Shown in pieces: positions 1 through 11,109 of a DNA stretch of 64,000 nt (position 1 is its first letter; the number at the start of each line of letters is the position of its first letter). The position numbers were made by a program, and so were the translations under genes. The notes beneath the pieces are model-generated. The model searched no databases. It was not told the DNA's origin and saw only the letters and a list, made by a program, of their open reading frames with translations. The stretch covers positions 114,524,213 through 114,588,212 of the forward strand of contig CM044310.1 of the NCBI GenBank assembly GCA_024291935.2, given 5' to 3'. Source of the DNA: Okapia johnstoni (taxonomy: Eukaryota > Chordata > Mammalia > Artiodactyla > Giraffidae).

Positions 1-3000
1 TTTGCTGACAAGGACTGTGGAAGTAGATGGCTGATGGGATATTAGGCACAGGATAAACGAGGCAGAGTGCCAAATGCTCAGTGCGTGCTCAGTCGCGTCC
101 GACCCCTTGCGAGCCCATGGACTGTAGCCCGCCAGACTTCTCTGTCCAATACTGAAGCAGGGTGCCGTCCCTTCTCCAGGGGATCGTCCCGACCCAGGGA
201 TCAAACCCGTGTCTCTTAACGCCTCCTGCATTTCAGGCGGATTCTTTACCACTGAGCCACCTGGGAAGCCCAAAGAGGAGAGGGCCATGCTAAATAAATA
301 ACAGCACAACGAAAATTCTAAGTTAAGTGTTCCTTACAGTTCAAGTGTAAGAAAAAATAAGAACGTGCCTCTAAGGATAGACCACACACAAACACACATG
401 TGTATCATGCCCCGCACCAGGCCTAGAAAGAAACACGCTGAACTTCAGAGCAGTGACCTCCTCTGCAGAATGAAATTAGGGATGTCAGTAGGAACTTCTG
501 TCATTTACTCTATACACAAGCATTTATTACTCCCGCGATTACAAAACCTGAAGCCAGGTGAGACTGGCCTAAAGGCTAAAAATACGGAAAAAAATTCAAC
601 TATGGGTATCTGTGGCTTCAAAACACTGGAGACAGGAGCCCCTGGCTGGTCCTCAGGGGGCGCCCGCAGAGCCTTTTCTGTTGACCGTGACCCTGGCCCT
701 TGGACAACAGCAAACACAGCATCTTTGGGCGTGTGCGTGTGTGTCTGAGGCTCCCCTGCCCCCACCACCAGGAAGAGGCGGGGAGGTGGGGTGGAGGGAG
801 CTGGGCTCTGGCGACGGGTTCCTAAGATCACACATCAGACCCTCCGCTTATTAGCTGGGACCTTCTGCAGCTCTCTCCGCACCTCGTTTTTTTTCACCTG
901 TGAAAATGAGGGGAACGCCAGCAGTTACACTGCCTGAGGATTTATGTAAGGAATCCTTGGGTACCACGCGTTCAGCTCAGCGCCAGGCACGTAACAGGTA
1001 CCTGGCAGGCGTTGCCTGGGACAAGCCTTCTGTCATCACTGTTCACTTGCCCTTTAAGCTAGCAACTATGCTCTCCGACGTTCAGCGTAAGGAAATCAAG
1101 GATACGAACCAATAACTTCCTGGTGTTTGTCACACTGTCTATTAAAAAAATGCCTTTAACAAAATACACAAGAGGAGACTGGCTACAGGAAGTTATGATT
1201 ACCCACATAACAGACGATTACATAGATCTTGAAATGATGCAACATAACTAACTTATGTGGAGAAACGTTCACAACACTTAACAAAAGCAATGCCTTATGA
1301 AACAATGCAAAGGGGGAACCCCTGCTTTTATAAAACACACACACACAAATACATAAATACAGAAGAGAAAGCCTGTGTGTCAAAATGTTTACAGGGGCAT
1401 GAAATTCCCTGGGTGGTGGAATTATGGGTGATTTTCGTTCTTTTCTGTGTTTTCCTGTTTCCCAAGTTTTCTAAAACACACATATCTCTTTAATTAAAAA
1501 CAAAAAAAATTTAACATTACCCCTTGGGGGAGGAAAGGCACTTGGGATTGCTTTCCAAGCGTGGGGGTCCCCCAGGGCTCCTTCCTGCCAGGAGTCTTCC
1601 CGAGCTCCACCCCCACAGGGTGACGGGCCCTCTCAGCTGTGGCCAGCAGGGATCCTGAGAGCTCACGGTCCCCAATGGGGACAGGAAGGACTGTGGCGTC
1701 CCCGGGCTTATCTCCCTGGCCCAGCCTCCGCCCTGGCCCTGTGCACACTCACTGTCGGAGAAGCTGCCGCCCCTCCTTCCACACCAGCGGGCTGTTCTCC
1801 AGGGTGACTGACTCCACGGGGCCATTGGAGACTGCAGGGTGGAGAGAAAGGAGGCAGGCTGTCTCGAGGGCATCACCCAGGCGCCCACCACCTCCTCCAC
1901 CGGCCCTGTCCTCACCCTCAAACCCACGTCGGTCACTGCAGAGCCGCTTGCTGAGAGGGCCTGGAGCCTCCCTCTTCCCCTGCCCTTCTCCTCTCTAGTC
2001 TCTTTGGGGAGGTCTTCAGACTCTGTTCTGCTATTTTCCCACACAGGAAACGGGCTGGGCTCTGAGCGAACAGGCAGACTCGACAGTGTCCCAGTCCACC
2101 TCAGCCGCTTCCTGGCTATGAGGCCTTGAGCAGGTCAGTTTACCTCTCTGAGCCTCAGTTTCCTCATCTGAGAACGAAGTTAACAATCATAGCACCCACC
2201 TCTTGGGATTGCTGTGAGGAGCGAATGAGGCAGCCTGTTTACTTTCCTCACCGAATATTTATCGGGCATCTATTATGTGGCTGGCTAGGTGCCTGGACTG
2301 TATCAGTCAACACAGACCCCATGCTTGTGGAAGGCACTCTGGTCGGCGTCCCACGTGAAGAACAATGGTCACCTTCAGCCTCACCTTGTGAACACACCAG
2401 GCTCTTCCACGTCTCCACGCTCCTGTACCCTCCTCCCTCCACCTGGAACACCCTCCCTATATCCCCGATGGTGGACCAATGCCTCTTTCTAGGAGCTCTG
2501 ACTCTCAGGGGCCTCGTGTGTCTGTCTGCCTCCAAGAGGGACAGTGGGCAGGACTCCCCAGCCTTCCCCGCCCCCTGCCCCCTGCTCCCCCAGCACAGCC
2601 TACGGGGAAGGCACCAAAAATGAGACCCACTCCCGCCCCCCGCCCCGGTCAAGCCTGCTCTCCGTGGAGCATGGGAGACTCAGGGGTCCATCTCTGCTCT
2701 GTCACGCTCGGTTTGCAGGGGGTGGGCATGTGGGGAGGATCAGGCTGGCGGTGGGTACCTGGTTCCGACAGTTCTGGCTTCTTCTCCCCCTGGCTCAGGT
2801 CTGTCCCGAATTTCAATTTATGGTATTTGGCCCTAAAAGGTCAAATGATGAACGAGTGAGCGGCACCGAAGAGTCGACAGGGCCAGCCCTTGCCTCCAGA
2901 ATCCCAGAGCCGGGGTTCTTGCCCTCATCCGCCCTCCGCCCTGCCCGACTGGGAAGCAGCCATGGCGGAGGCGGCGGCACAGATGGCAGTGTGGCTGAGC

Positions 3001-6000
3001 CCACCGCTGGGAGTCGGGCACACTGGGCTGCTGTCCCAGCTCTAGAGTTCTGGAAGAAGTCCTCTCCCTCCAGAAGCCTCACCTGAACCCATCAAGCCCC
3101 TGGAAGGGAGGGATGAGACGAGGACCGTGTGGCGTCTGCCACGCGGTGGGCCACCACCATGATGAAGCCGTTGCCCGCTGTCTGCCCCGAATCCCACCCA
3201 CGAAGTCCTGTTCTGCCCCCCTCTCCTGGACCATGCGATACTGAGTGATGGAGGAGTGGATGCTGATCCCAGGGGCTGGATCCCTGAAGGCAGGCAGGCT
3301 GGGGCGCAGCAGGGCTCACCTCTCCTGCTTCAGTGCATACTCCAGCATCTTGATCCGCCGCACCAGGTCTGTCTTGAGATTCTCCTGCCCCTTCCTTTCT
3401 CCCTGGAGGAAGGCCACCTGAGCCTGCGGGCGGATAGAAGGGAACGGGGGACGGCAGGGCTCAGGCTCACTGACCTGTGCCCTTCACTCGACAAGCAGCT
3501 CCAGCTCCCCCCACCCCCCTCCCCAGGGTCTAGCAGCAGCCACTTCTTCAAGCGTGGAGACCCTGAGCCAGGGTTCAGCGGAGCAGTGAGAGGGCGGCTG
3601 GATCTGTTTCCCTGTCACCCGTGATGAAACGACTGAAGAAAGACTAAATGGGGACAGCTTGGGGCTCCCTTGGCCCCCACCTTTGGGTAGAAGGTGGGGG
3701 CGGTAGGTATTAAGAGCCCTGGGCGCCTCCTCCCCCACCCCGGGCAGGTGCCGTCCCCGAGGTTGTTGGGGGAGGTGGCGTGGCACTGTTCAACCAGAGC
3801 TTCTGTCTCTGGGGGGTGCGGGAAGCTGCTTCTGGAGTTTAGGGACAGGAGTGGGTGGCTCTGCTCGGCTCCCGCTGCAATGCAACAGCTTCGCCGCCCG
3901 ACCTCCACGGTGGGGACCGACCGTACTGCTGGAGTCGGCCCAGAGGAAGGGAGACGTGCCACAGACACGACCCCAGGCCCCTGCCAACCACTTCACACCG
4001 TCTGCTGGCCCAGGCTGCCCTCGTCTGCTCTGGCCTGTCCACAGGCCTTTTGGAGACATAAACGGTCTTCGAGGCAGGCTCCTGGCCCCCAACAGTGTTC
4101 CCGGAAGCCCAGTGCCAGGGCCCTGAGCGCGGCGCTCCTCTCTGGCTTCCCCGCAAGCGCTCCTCTGACCCAGGCTGGGACCGCCTGAGCTTCAGTCCTG
4201 GCTCGGCCACTTTCGCGAGGCACCATCTTAGGCGGGTCAGTGGCCCTGAGCCTCCACTTCCCCTTCCAGAAGATGGGGCTCGGGAGAGTGCCTGCCCCTC
4301 ACGTATTAAGCTGTTCTCAGTCCAAAGCCTGGCATAGACGAAGGGCTAACAAATGCCAGCTCCCACCTCTTGCTATTTTTATTCTCTCAAAATACTTATT
4401 TATTTGGCTGCGTTGGGTCTTAGTTGTGGCATGCAGGCATTCGGGATCTTTCCTTGTGGTCCACAGGCTCCTCCTGTGGGCTTAGCTGCCTCGCTGCATA
4501 GAGAATCTTAGTTCCCCGACCAGCGATCAAACCCACATCCTCCGCTTTGGAAGGCAGATTCTTAATCACTGGACCACCAGGGAAGTCCCAGGGCCCAGTT
4601 CTTCACAGGAGCTAGGATCCCTGAGACCTGAGACCATGGAGCAGAGGTGTCCGTGGCTGATAGGCCTCTTGCCCGCCCCCAGAAGCTGCGTCATCCTAGA
4701 GCCGACCCTCACACATCACGTGCTTGCTGAAGAACTTCTGCAGCTCCCTCAGGAGCCCTCAGACACCTTTGCCAGGTGGTGAACATTCCCAAAGCCTTAC
4801 TCCAGGGCTGTCCGTGGTTGGTGGCCTCTCAGATGCCCATGAACATGCTTTCTCCTCGCCCTGGGGCTCGAAGCACCCTGACCTCTGTGCCCCTGGCACT
4901 TGTGCCCAACACGGCCCTGTGCCCAAATGCCTCCCATCACCCGCCTCCTGCTCCAGGGACCAGATCTCTCCCTCATGTCAGCAGAGAATCAAATGTGGGC
5001 TGAGTACTGCGGAGCACTGGCCTGAGCGCAGGGCCAGGGAAAAGGCACTCAGACACCGCCGGTGGTGGCCACAAGTTCACAAACCCCTCCGGCAGGCAAT
5101 CTGGCCACATCCACAAACATGTTAAATACACATTCCTCTTGTCCTAGCAGTTCCACTTCTAAGGAGTTTATCCCATGAGTATAATCGCAAGGGTAGACTT
5201 CCTTCCTTTGCATATATTAACGCACAACAAAAGTATCTTTTATTCCCTCCACAAATATTTACGATATATCAGATACAATCATGGACACAGAACTGAACAA
5301 GATCAAGTTCATATTTTAGAGGAGGGTGTGGGACAAGCAGTGAACAAATAAATACCCGTCGTAGGTGTGCTATGGAAAATAAACCTCACCTGTCCACTGA
5401 GAGAAAGGGACTCCTCCCAAAACTTCTTTGCCCTACACTTTAAATCAACACGTATGTACATAAATACCTAAGGCCAGACAGGCAGACACATACGTGATCA
5501 ACATCTCGGGACTTTGAATTAATGTCCTTTGTAGATCTTCTTAGCCACCCAAATCAATGCTGTTTGTGAGTTTTAGAAGGTGAGGGGAGTGATGGAGAAG
5601 ACGAGGTCAATCACCAAACACAAGCCCCAGGTCCCCGTCTCCCTGTGCCCTTGCCCCTCTGGGCTTCCATCCACAAGTTTCTGCTGCTGGGTGCCTGCCC
5701 CACCTGCTGAGGCCACAGGCATTCCCCGCTGGATACTGCCCGCCCGTGACGGGACAGGTTCAGGGTGCGGGGCTGGCGGAGTAACAGAGAAGATGAGCGC
5801 CTCCTGCCCCCACAGAGCCCTCAGTCCAGGGCACGGGCCGGACATAAGCAGCCACAGCTAACACACGACTCGACTCGGACCCCAGGAGGGAGCACAGGAG
5901 GCTGGGGAGGAGGGACACCTATGTGAAGAAGTGACACTTCAGCTGAGACCTGAGCCTGGTTAGCAGGCAGCCAGGGGTGGAGCGTGCAGCTGGTAGAGAA

Positions 6001-9000
6001 CGGCAAACTCTATAAAGGCCGGTATGGCTCCATCCAAGAATGCGTAAAAGGGTTAGTGAGGGAAGTCAGAGAAGCTTGTCGGCCTGACAAAGAATCACAG
6101 ACCATGCAAACAAGTGTGAAATTCAGTCTAAGAGCAGACAGGAAGCTCTCGAAGGGCTTTTTCAGCAGACGAGAGATATCAGCAAACCTGCATCATCTGA
6201 AGGTAATTCTGCAAGCTGCGATGTGGAGAAATTATAGCTCAGGGGGTGGGGGGCAGGGAGAGGGCCAAGCTAAAGGCCCAGAAACCAGTCACAGAAGGAG
6301 GCAGATCCCAGGGAGAAATGACGGGGGCTCAAACTAGGAACAGGCAGGGGGCGAGGAGTGGGTTTAGGGTACTAAGAAGGTGACCCTCACCTGTGGGGGA
6401 ACAAAGTGGAGGGGGAGAAGCAGGGTCAGAGTCATGCCCAGACCTTGCACCTGCTCACCCCCCACGGCCCCCCTTGCTCCACAGCAAGCCCTGAGTGCCC
6501 ATCGAATGATGAGGCGAGAATATCACTCTGCTCTGTGGTCCCCTTCCCAGTTCCTCCGGCAAAGAAAGGAGAAGGAGAACCAGGAACACATGGGTGAAGT
6601 GTCCTGAGCTGGTGGAAAGCCACAGAGAGGGGAAGCGCTGGGCGCCAGGCCTTCCCACCCTGCACACACCAGCTGTCACGGCCACGGCTGCCTGACCTGC
6701 TGGGGCCTGCGGCAGGCTGGCAGGTAAGGCTGGGACCTGGAAGTTCTCTACCCAACCACCACCTCCACCCACTGCCACTGAGACAGGGCCGCCGCCTCTC
6801 CTCCAGCTGTTCCCTCCCCATCCAGGTGGCACCGGAGGAACCCGGCTATCTCAGTCCTCAGCCCTTGCTGACTCTCCCCATCCCAAGCTTTCTGTCCCAC
6901 CCCTCCCGGTCCCTTCAGTCCCATCTGGCCCTGTGTTTCCTGCACTACTCCACTCCCCTCTCCCCAGGCTCTGGCAGGGTTGAGTCCCTGTGGATCCCTC
7001 AGAACCCCTTGTGAGGCTGCCAGTGGGGCGGGGGGGGGGGGACCAGCTCCCCATCTTCTCCACCTGCAGCAGTCTACTCGCTGCCCCTGCTTGTCCCTGA
7101 ATGTCCAGTCAGACCCCCCCTACCCCCTCGAGGTTCCTCTTGTCCTCAAAAAAGCTCACTGCCCTTTGCAGAAGTGCCACAGCCACACCACTGAAACCTC
7201 AACTGTGTGCAAACCTCTGTAACCCCCTGCGCAAACCAGTCTTCTCTGTTAGCCTAGAAGTTTCTGAAGGGCAGAAACCTCACCACCTGCCTCTCAGAAT
7301 CCCCCCATGATGCCACCTCCCTGCTCCCATCTTCTGGGTGCCTCCTGGCAGGACCTCCCAAGAAGCTGCCTTTTCTGCCATTCCCCCACACTGATTGTCT
7401 AGTGCCAGGAGCAGCTGCACGAAGAAGCTATGTGGAGAAGAGGTATTCAGGGTTTATGGGGAAAATCTGACGCAGTCCAGGCCTTGAAGGCTCTCGCGGG
7501 AGAAGTCACACCTCTCTAAGTGATAAATGCTCAAGTAAAAGTGTATAAAAAGAGGTGCTGCTGCAGGGAGTGTAAATGTGGGACAACTTGGCAGAACCAA
7601 TCACCAGTTTAAAAACACGTCTATTCTACCACCCCACCTGTTTATTCCACCGTACACTCACACAGGAGGGAACACGAGGACAGTCCCTGCAGCCACTTCC
7701 AATGGGCAAAAACTGGAAACTACCTAAAAATCCATTAAGGGGACACAAACTAAATGAGCGATGGTGCAGACACCCGCAGAATGCAGTTTTCAAAAATAAT
7801 AAGCACTCTGTGTGCTCGTATGAAAGAAACACAAAGATACACAAGTACGTGAAAATAAGTCACAAAATGATGCCTGAAATAGGATGTAAAAGGCGGGAGG
7901 AAAAGGGGACGACAGAGAATGACGTGGTTGGATGGCATCACCGACTCGATGGACATGAGTTTGAGTGAGCTCCAGGAGTTGGTGATGGACAGTGAAGCCT
8001 GGCGTGCTGCAGTTCGTAGGGTCACAAAGAGTCAGACACGACTGAGCGACTGAACTGAACTGAACAGTATTTCATATATTACACACACAGAGCTGAATTC
8101 CTTTTATAGCAATAATAGGGTTTGGGGGAGTGGATCTTTCCCTTCTCACTCACTTGGGTGTGTGTGTACATCTATACACACAGGCACTTCTGAGATCCTT
8201 GAAATTTACTAATGTAACAGAACAATGACAACAACAACAAAAGAGTACAAAGTAACTGATGCTGGAGCCTGGACAAAGGACAGCCCAACTGGGCACAAAC
8301 CACAACTTCCACTCAGACTCCAAGAAGGATCACTAAGTGTGAGAGCACACGCATCTTTCCTCTTGTTAGTCTCAAAGATGAGGCAGCGGGGTGGTGGGTG
8401 CTGTAGGGTACCCTGGCCTGCTATGACCGCCTGGATGATCCTGGGAAGGTCACTGAGCTTCCCTGAAACAAGCTTGTCATCTGTCCTGGGCGTCAAGACA
8501 GGTATAAGCCATGGGCTTGAAAGCCCACAGACCACCTCTGCCACCCATAGGCTGTGACCCTTGATATATTACTGACCTTGTCAAAGTCTCCACTTCCTCT
8601 TTTGATTATTTTTGAAAAGGAAAGGAACGGGGAATAACATCCCTCACCCTCCCAGAATGCTGCAAGCATTAAACGATACCATGTATCTGCCGTGCCTCAT
8701 ACAGTGTCTGGCCCATAATATGTACTCAATAAACAGCAGCTGCTATTATAATTGCTAAATAAGGGCAATGTCCTTGGCCCTGTCTCCACAATGGGGGTAT
8801 TGAGAAGATCTAATAAGACGTACCCTGGGCAAGCATTCGGGAAGTGGAGATGGGATACCATAGCAAGGGGTACTTACATAAGGCTTTCTCTCCCACCCTA
8901 ACCCCCAGCCTCAGCCACCACAGAGCGAAGATCCCTACCAGGGCGGGAGAAGTGTGGGATGCTCTCTTTAGTCATCCTAGGGAGAAAATTCTAATCTGGT

Positions 9001-10686
9001 TACTTACTTGGGTCCCCACCTCAACCAGATACGAAACAGCAACTCAGAAGGGGAAAGACCAGCTGCCAGAAGGAGATACTGGCTTCTGCTAACAATGCTC
9101 CAGCCCTCCAAATCCTCCCCACTGGGATACCCAGGCTCCTCAGGACACTCTGCCAATCGACCCACACTTCTCAAGGTCACAAAACCCAGCCCAGCTCCTC
9201 AGCCTCTTCCAAACGTTTCAGGACACCTCTCTCCCCGAATCTACTCCACAAACCATAGGATCCTTTCCCAGAAACTTCCACAAACACCTCCCACCCCAGG
9301 ATCCTTCTGAAATGTTTCCTCTGGCTGTCTTCCTGCTCTACAAAAAGGCTCCCCCTGCCATGCCCCAGGTCCCCCCCCCACCCACCCATTCCGCCTCACT
9401 GTCTCCATTTCATCGCCCCTCTCCACTGCAGGCCAAGTTTGACCCTCCCCTACTCCAGTTCGGGGGTTCTCCATCTGACATCCCACACACCTCCCATCTC
9501 ACGGCGGGGGCCCCCACCCCTCCACATCCCCAAAGAGTTTCGGCTCTCCCTTCTTTTCCAACACAGGCTCCTGGCTCACGTCCTGGCTCCATCCGTGCTT
9601 CCAACCCTGGGACCCCTCCCCTGCACTCGGAAGCCAGGCCTGCCAGGGCTCCCCAAAGTTTCCTCCTCAGAGGAGAGGACACACACCTTCATGCCCCCCA
9701 CCTTCCGCCCGGAGACCTTGCTCCGCATCCTTGGAGTCCTCAACACAGCCGTCATTCAGTCCCTCCAGTCCAAACGCTCCGAAAAACACACCCGTCCCGG
9801 GCTCCCTGACTTCCTCTCTCGACTCATACGGGCTCCCCGCCCCGCTCTCGCCCCCGGCTGATCCCAAGTCACCCCCGACGCCCCCTCTCACCCACCCGGG
9901 ATCCATCGGGCTCCACTTCGAACGCGCACCTGGTCGGGGACGGAATGGGGAGTCCCTCGTGCGGCACCCTGGGAGCTTTTTGCTCACTCGTATACAAGGC
10001 CCCTCCATCCTCTCCCAACACCCTTTGCTGAGTTCTCCTGGGGTCCCCTCGGGGCCCCGAGGCCACTCTCTCAGGAACCTTTCTGCCGGTCGGTTCACTC
10101 CCACTTCCACTTCCAGCAGGTTCGGGTCCCCCGCGCCGCCTTCTCCCGGCGACGGCGCCGGGTCCCCCCTCCCGCCGCCGGCGCCCTCCGGACGCCCCTC
10201 GGCCGGACCCCTCACTCCTGCTCCCGGCCGGTCGGCGTCCCCCTCCCGCCCCCCCGGCCGTCCCGGCGGCCATTGCTCCAAGATGGCGGCGGCGATGGCG
10301 GCGGCGGCGGCGGCGGCGGCGGGTGAGGCCGGGCCGGGCCGGGCCGGGGCTGGCCGGGCCGGGCGGGCGGGGGGTCGGGGGTCTCGGGGCGGTGCTCACC
10401 TGCAACTCGGCGCGCTCGGCCTCCCAACGGGCCTTCTCCGCTTCGAAGCGCGCCCACTCGTGCTGGATAAAGTGTAGGATCCCGGGCAGGCTCAGGGGCT
10501 CCGGTCCCGCCGCGGGACCGGGGCTGCCTCCGCCGCCGCCGCCTCCCTTGGCAGCCGGGCCGGGCCCGGGGGCGGGGGCGGAGAGACCAAGGCCGCCCCC
10601 GTCGGGCCGGGGCCCCGCGCGGAGCCCAGCGGGCGGCAGGAGGAGGCGGCGGCGGCGACGGCGGCGGCCGCTCGCTCCTCCATCAT
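1..10686 (-). CDS. STRN4: STRN4, striatin-4 (5' part; coding exons 1-4)
   Basis: Striatin-family scaffold and B''' regulatory subunit of PP2A in STRIPAK complexes (known from the family). Four coding exons can be read on the minus strand: 10,400-10,686, 3,320-3,423, 2,759-2,832 and 1,753-1,831. All junctions are GT-AG and phases agree (exon 1/2 phase 0; AG|G at 2/3; G|TC at 3/4). Spliced peptide follows human STRN4 as I remember it: an Ala-rich start MMEERAAAA, a Pro/Gly-rich low-complexity stretch, the aromatic caveolin-binding/coiled-coil region ([20 protein letters not shown]), a Lys/Glu-rich helix, then [11 protein letters not shown]. The WD40 half lies beyond the left edge; exon 5 was searched for in 1-1,740 and not found. 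Exon 1 does not read through in one frame near 10,580 (listed as a finding). Confidence 0.93.
83..271 (-). repeat. Bov-tA family SINE
   Basis: Reverse-oriented tRNA-Glu-headed SINE with Bov-A body: a gactgtagcccgccag-type core and a terminal gagccacctgggaagccc. It lies in the STRN4 intron between exon 4 and the off-window exon 5. Confidence 0.85.
1753..1831 (-). CDS. STRN4: STRN4 coding exon 4
   Basis: Acceptor CTGCAG before 1,831; donor GTGAGT starts at 1,752. Encodes (V)[20 protein letters not shown] then RQLLR and CA of a Gln codon. Phase fits exon 3. The next exon (YLEEVGYTDT... in the family) is not found to the left, so it lies outside the window. Confidence 0.95.
2080..2235 (+). repeat. 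MIR SINE
   Basis: Contains the MIR core (gcctcagtttcctcatctg followed by a cacctcttgggattgctgtgagg-like segment). Located in the STRN4 intron 3 region. Sequence at 2,250-2,500 resembles L2 3' pieces. Confidence 0.7.
2759..2832 (-). CDS. STRN4: STRN4 coding exon 3
   Basis: Acceptor TTTTAG before 2,832; donor GTACCC after 2,759. Encodes (R)[18 protein letters not shown] followed by PELSEP. The [12 protein letters not shown] core is typical of striatin-4; the C-terminal part (PELSEP) departs from the human ADVSEQ I remember. 74 nt, phases consistent with both neighbours. Confidence 0.93.
3320..3423 (-). CDS. STRN4: STRN4 coding exon 2
   Basis: Acceptor ...CCGCAG precedes 3,423 and a GTGAGC donor follows 3,320. 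The 104 nt encode [20 protein letters not shown] then [14 protein letters not shown] plus AG of an Arg codon. This is the coiled-coil dimerisation segment of striatins and matches human STRN4 as I recall it. Confidence 0.95.
4170..4370 (+). repeat. MIR SINE
   Basis: MIR-like order: tcctggctcggccact, then cctgagcctcc-type core, then an aagcctggca tail. Diverged. Confidence 0.55.
4388..4590 (-). repeat. CHR-type tRNA-Glu SINE
   Basis: A/T-rich tail (tatttatttggctgc) on the left and an aatcactggaccaccaggga head on the right, the signature of reverse-oriented CHR SINEs. Confidence 0.85.
5225..5420 (+). repeat. L2 LINE 3' fragment
   Basis: Pattern of ccctccacaaatatttacg, then acagaactgaacaagatcaag, then aagcagtgaacaaataaata matches the L2 3' end; diverged. 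The preceding 5,090-5,210 resembles L1M sequence. Confidence 0.55.
5880..6350 (+). repeat. L2 LINE fragment
   Basis: Contains L2-like phrases (gtgacacttcagctgagacc, aagggctttttcagcagacg). Ancient and diverged; assignment from pattern only. Confidence 0.5.
7570..7890 (+). repeat. L1M LINE fragment
   Basis: Diverged sense L1: gggacaacttggcagaacc, then aatgggcaaaaactggaaac, then ggtgcagacacccgcagaatg. Directly abutted by a BovB tail. Confidence 0.55.
7893..8067 (+). mobile_element. BovB LINE 3' end
   Basis: Sense BovB terminus: gttggatggcatcaccgact, then gcctggcgtgctgcagt, then gtcagacacgactgagcgac, ending in a ctgaactgaactgaa tail. Strongly 5'-truncated. Confidence 0.9.
8510..8760 (+). repeat. 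MIR SINE
   Basis: Ends in a tgtctggcccataatatgta...caataaa tail with an upstream MIR core; diverged. Confidence 0.6.
10278..10322 (+). promoter_or_regulatory. YY1-type motif and (CGG)n run
   Basis: CAAGATGGCGGC at about 10,278-10,290 is the canonical YY1 core and is followed by a near-pure GGC run to 10,322. It lies 80-120 bp inside STRN4 intron 1, oriented on the FKRP strand. Confidence 0.55.
10400..10686 (-). CDS. STRN4: STRN4 coding exon 1 (with frame break)
   Basis: Starts with tandem ATG codons at 10,686 and 10,683 and ends at a GTGAGC donor (10,394-10,399) after ...RAELQ. The start-codon frame ([10 protein letters not shown]...) runs into a different frame from the one coding the conserved [19 protein letters not shown] segment. 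The switch lies at about 10,577-10,587, in GC-rich sequence, and equals a 2-base gain or 1-base loss relative to the expected frame. It may be an assembly error, an allelic indel or a genuine lesion. The exon sits inside a CpG island. Confidence 0.88.
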
Positions 10687-10727
10687 GGAGGCCCCGGGGC
10701 CGGCCCGCGCGCGCCCGCTGTGCCTCG

Positions 10728-10739
10728 CGCGCCTGCGCG
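10728..10739. promoter_or_regulatory. NRF1-like site
   Basis: CGCGCCTGCGCG differs at one base from the NRF1 consensus YGCGCAYGCGCR. It lies 42 bp upstream of the STRN4 start codon, in the candidate bidirectional promoter. Confidence 0.4.
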
Positions 10740-11109
10740 GCCGCGCCAGCCCTCGCGCGCGCGCTCGGTGGGGGCCAGGGGGCGGGTGACGGGAACGAAG
10801 TCGGGCGCGCGTCGCCCACCCGGGTCGAGGAAGGCGCGCGGGGGAGGGGGGCGGGGCGGAAAGGGGGCGCGCGTCCGGAGGAGAGCAAACGAGACCCAGG
10901 CTCCGCGAGAGGGTCGCCTCTGGGAAACGCGGTACTTGGGAAGGGGCCGCTTTCTACCAGCCTCCTCCCTTTCACCCCAAAGAAAGACTCTAACCCTCTC
11001 CACACCGAAATAGCACTTTCCTCCACAATCACTGTCATGCTTTGAGGGAAGGAACGACCACCAGGGGCGGTTTCAGCAATGGCCCCATCCTGATTTCTGA
11101 CCCAGGTCG

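Larger units (their letters stand above)
3424..10399 (-). other. STRN4: STRN4 intron 1
   Basis: Non-coding stretch between exons 2 and 1. Contents: MIR (about 4,170-4,370), a CHR SINE (4,388-4,590), L1M and L2 fossils (5,090-5,420; 5,880-6,350; 7,570-7,890), a BovB tail (7,893-8,067), MIR (8,510-8,760), a short poly-G run near 7,029 and a C-rich pyrimidine-biased stretch (about 9,100-9,850). Nothing codes convincingly. The end nearest exon 1 is CpG-rich and holds a (CGG)n run. Confidence 0.8.
10120..10900. promoter_or_regulatory. CpG island / probable bidirectional STRN4-FKRP promoter
   Basis: Very CpG-dense stretch (cgcgcgcgcc, gcgcctgcgcgg) covering STRN4 exon 1 (minus) and its upstream side, with FKRP the next gene on plus. 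The window's order matches the head-to-head arrangement known in human. There is no TATA box close to the STRN4 start. FKRP exon 1 is expected to begin here but I could not place its donor. Confidence 0.7.

Noticed and set aside
9731..10477. 248-codon plus-strand frame across STRN4 intron 1 and exon 1
   Set aside because: Pro/Ser/Arg and poly-Ala low complexity typical of CpG-island DNA; it overlaps a proven STRN4 exon on the other strand and matches no family I know.
10919..11009. Possible FKRP first-exon donor candidates
   Set aside because: Several GT sites (for example gcg|gtactt) have poor consensus; I could not choose one, so no FKRP exon 1 was annotated.
9869..11038. 389-codon minus frame reading through STRN4 exon 1 in both directions
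   Set aside because: Only the part at 10,400 to about 10,580 is STRN4 coding; the rest is promoter or intron kept open by GC content.
11055..11070. CTCF-like CCACCAGGGGCGG near the FKRP promoter
   Set aside because: One G short of the core spacing CCASYAGRKGGC; weaker than the sites listed.
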